Shown piece after piece: positions 63,940-64,000 of a stretch of 64,000 nucleotides of DNA. A program made the position numbers and the translations under genes. The notes under the pieces are model-generated. The model did not search any database, was not told the DNA's origin, and saw nothing but the letters and a program-made list of their open reading frames with translations. Source of the DNA: Nipponacmea schrenckii (lineage: Eukaryota; Mollusca; Gastropoda; Lottiidae); NCBI GenBank assembly GCA_030562195.1, contig CM060202.1, positions 12,648,001 through 12,712,000 of the forward strand, given 5' to 3'. Positions within the stretch are counted from its first letter, which is position 1. The number at the start of each line of letters is the position of its first letter.

Positions 63940-64000
63940 GTAAGCCATTAAACCATTTAGATTGATTTATTGTTTATTGAATTCCATAAGGAGAGGTCTA

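Noticed and set aside
1..64000. CRISPR arrays, operons, bacterial promoters or phage systems
   Set aside because: The tandem arrays have no spacer structure, and all genes have spliceosomal introns; this is animal nuclear DNA.

Overview
This is a stretch of AT-rich animal nuclear DNA. Genes are split into many short exons with GT-AG introns, and introns and spacers are full of minisatellites, foldback elements and small TIR transposons. The gene set, intron density and repeat style fit a lophotrochozoan, most likely a mollusc; that assignment is inference. Three protein genes could be rebuilt exon by exon with matching splice phases.

Layout. 1-12599: no recognisable coding exon; it holds a 479-bp solo-LTR-like element with a 5-bp target duplication, foldbacks, and an element with internal tandem repeats. 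12600-21860 (+): INTU (inturned), 16 coding exons to the stop; the first coding exon(s) are not identified. 24022-46639 (-): a complete 29-exon ABCC4/MRP4-like full ABC transporter of 1364 residues. It meets INTU tail to tail across a spacer with two minisatellites. 46640-50629: a spacer with a candidate PCM1 promoter and 5' UTR exon. 50630-63939 (+): PCM1 (pericentriolar material 1), running off the right edge.

Most notable. (1) The ABCC4-like protein has an unbroken 29-exon frame, yet both nucleotide-binding domains have lost the Walker A lysine and other core ATP-binding residues, so it looks like a pseudo-ATPase transporter. (2) PCM1 carries a tandem copy of seven exons, 2.6 kb each. The exons total 1298 nt, not a multiple of three, so using both blocks in series shifts the frame to an early stop. 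Only one block-equivalent can be used per mRNA, or the duplication is an assembly artefact. (3) A minisatellite in the ABCC4-like gene is built from the splice acceptor and start of one of its own exons.

How the genes relate. INTU (CPLANE complex, basal body) and PCM1 (centriolar satellites) both act in cilium assembly, and vertebrate ABCC4 has been linked to ciliogenesis through prostaglandin E2 export. Whether their proximity means anything is untested.
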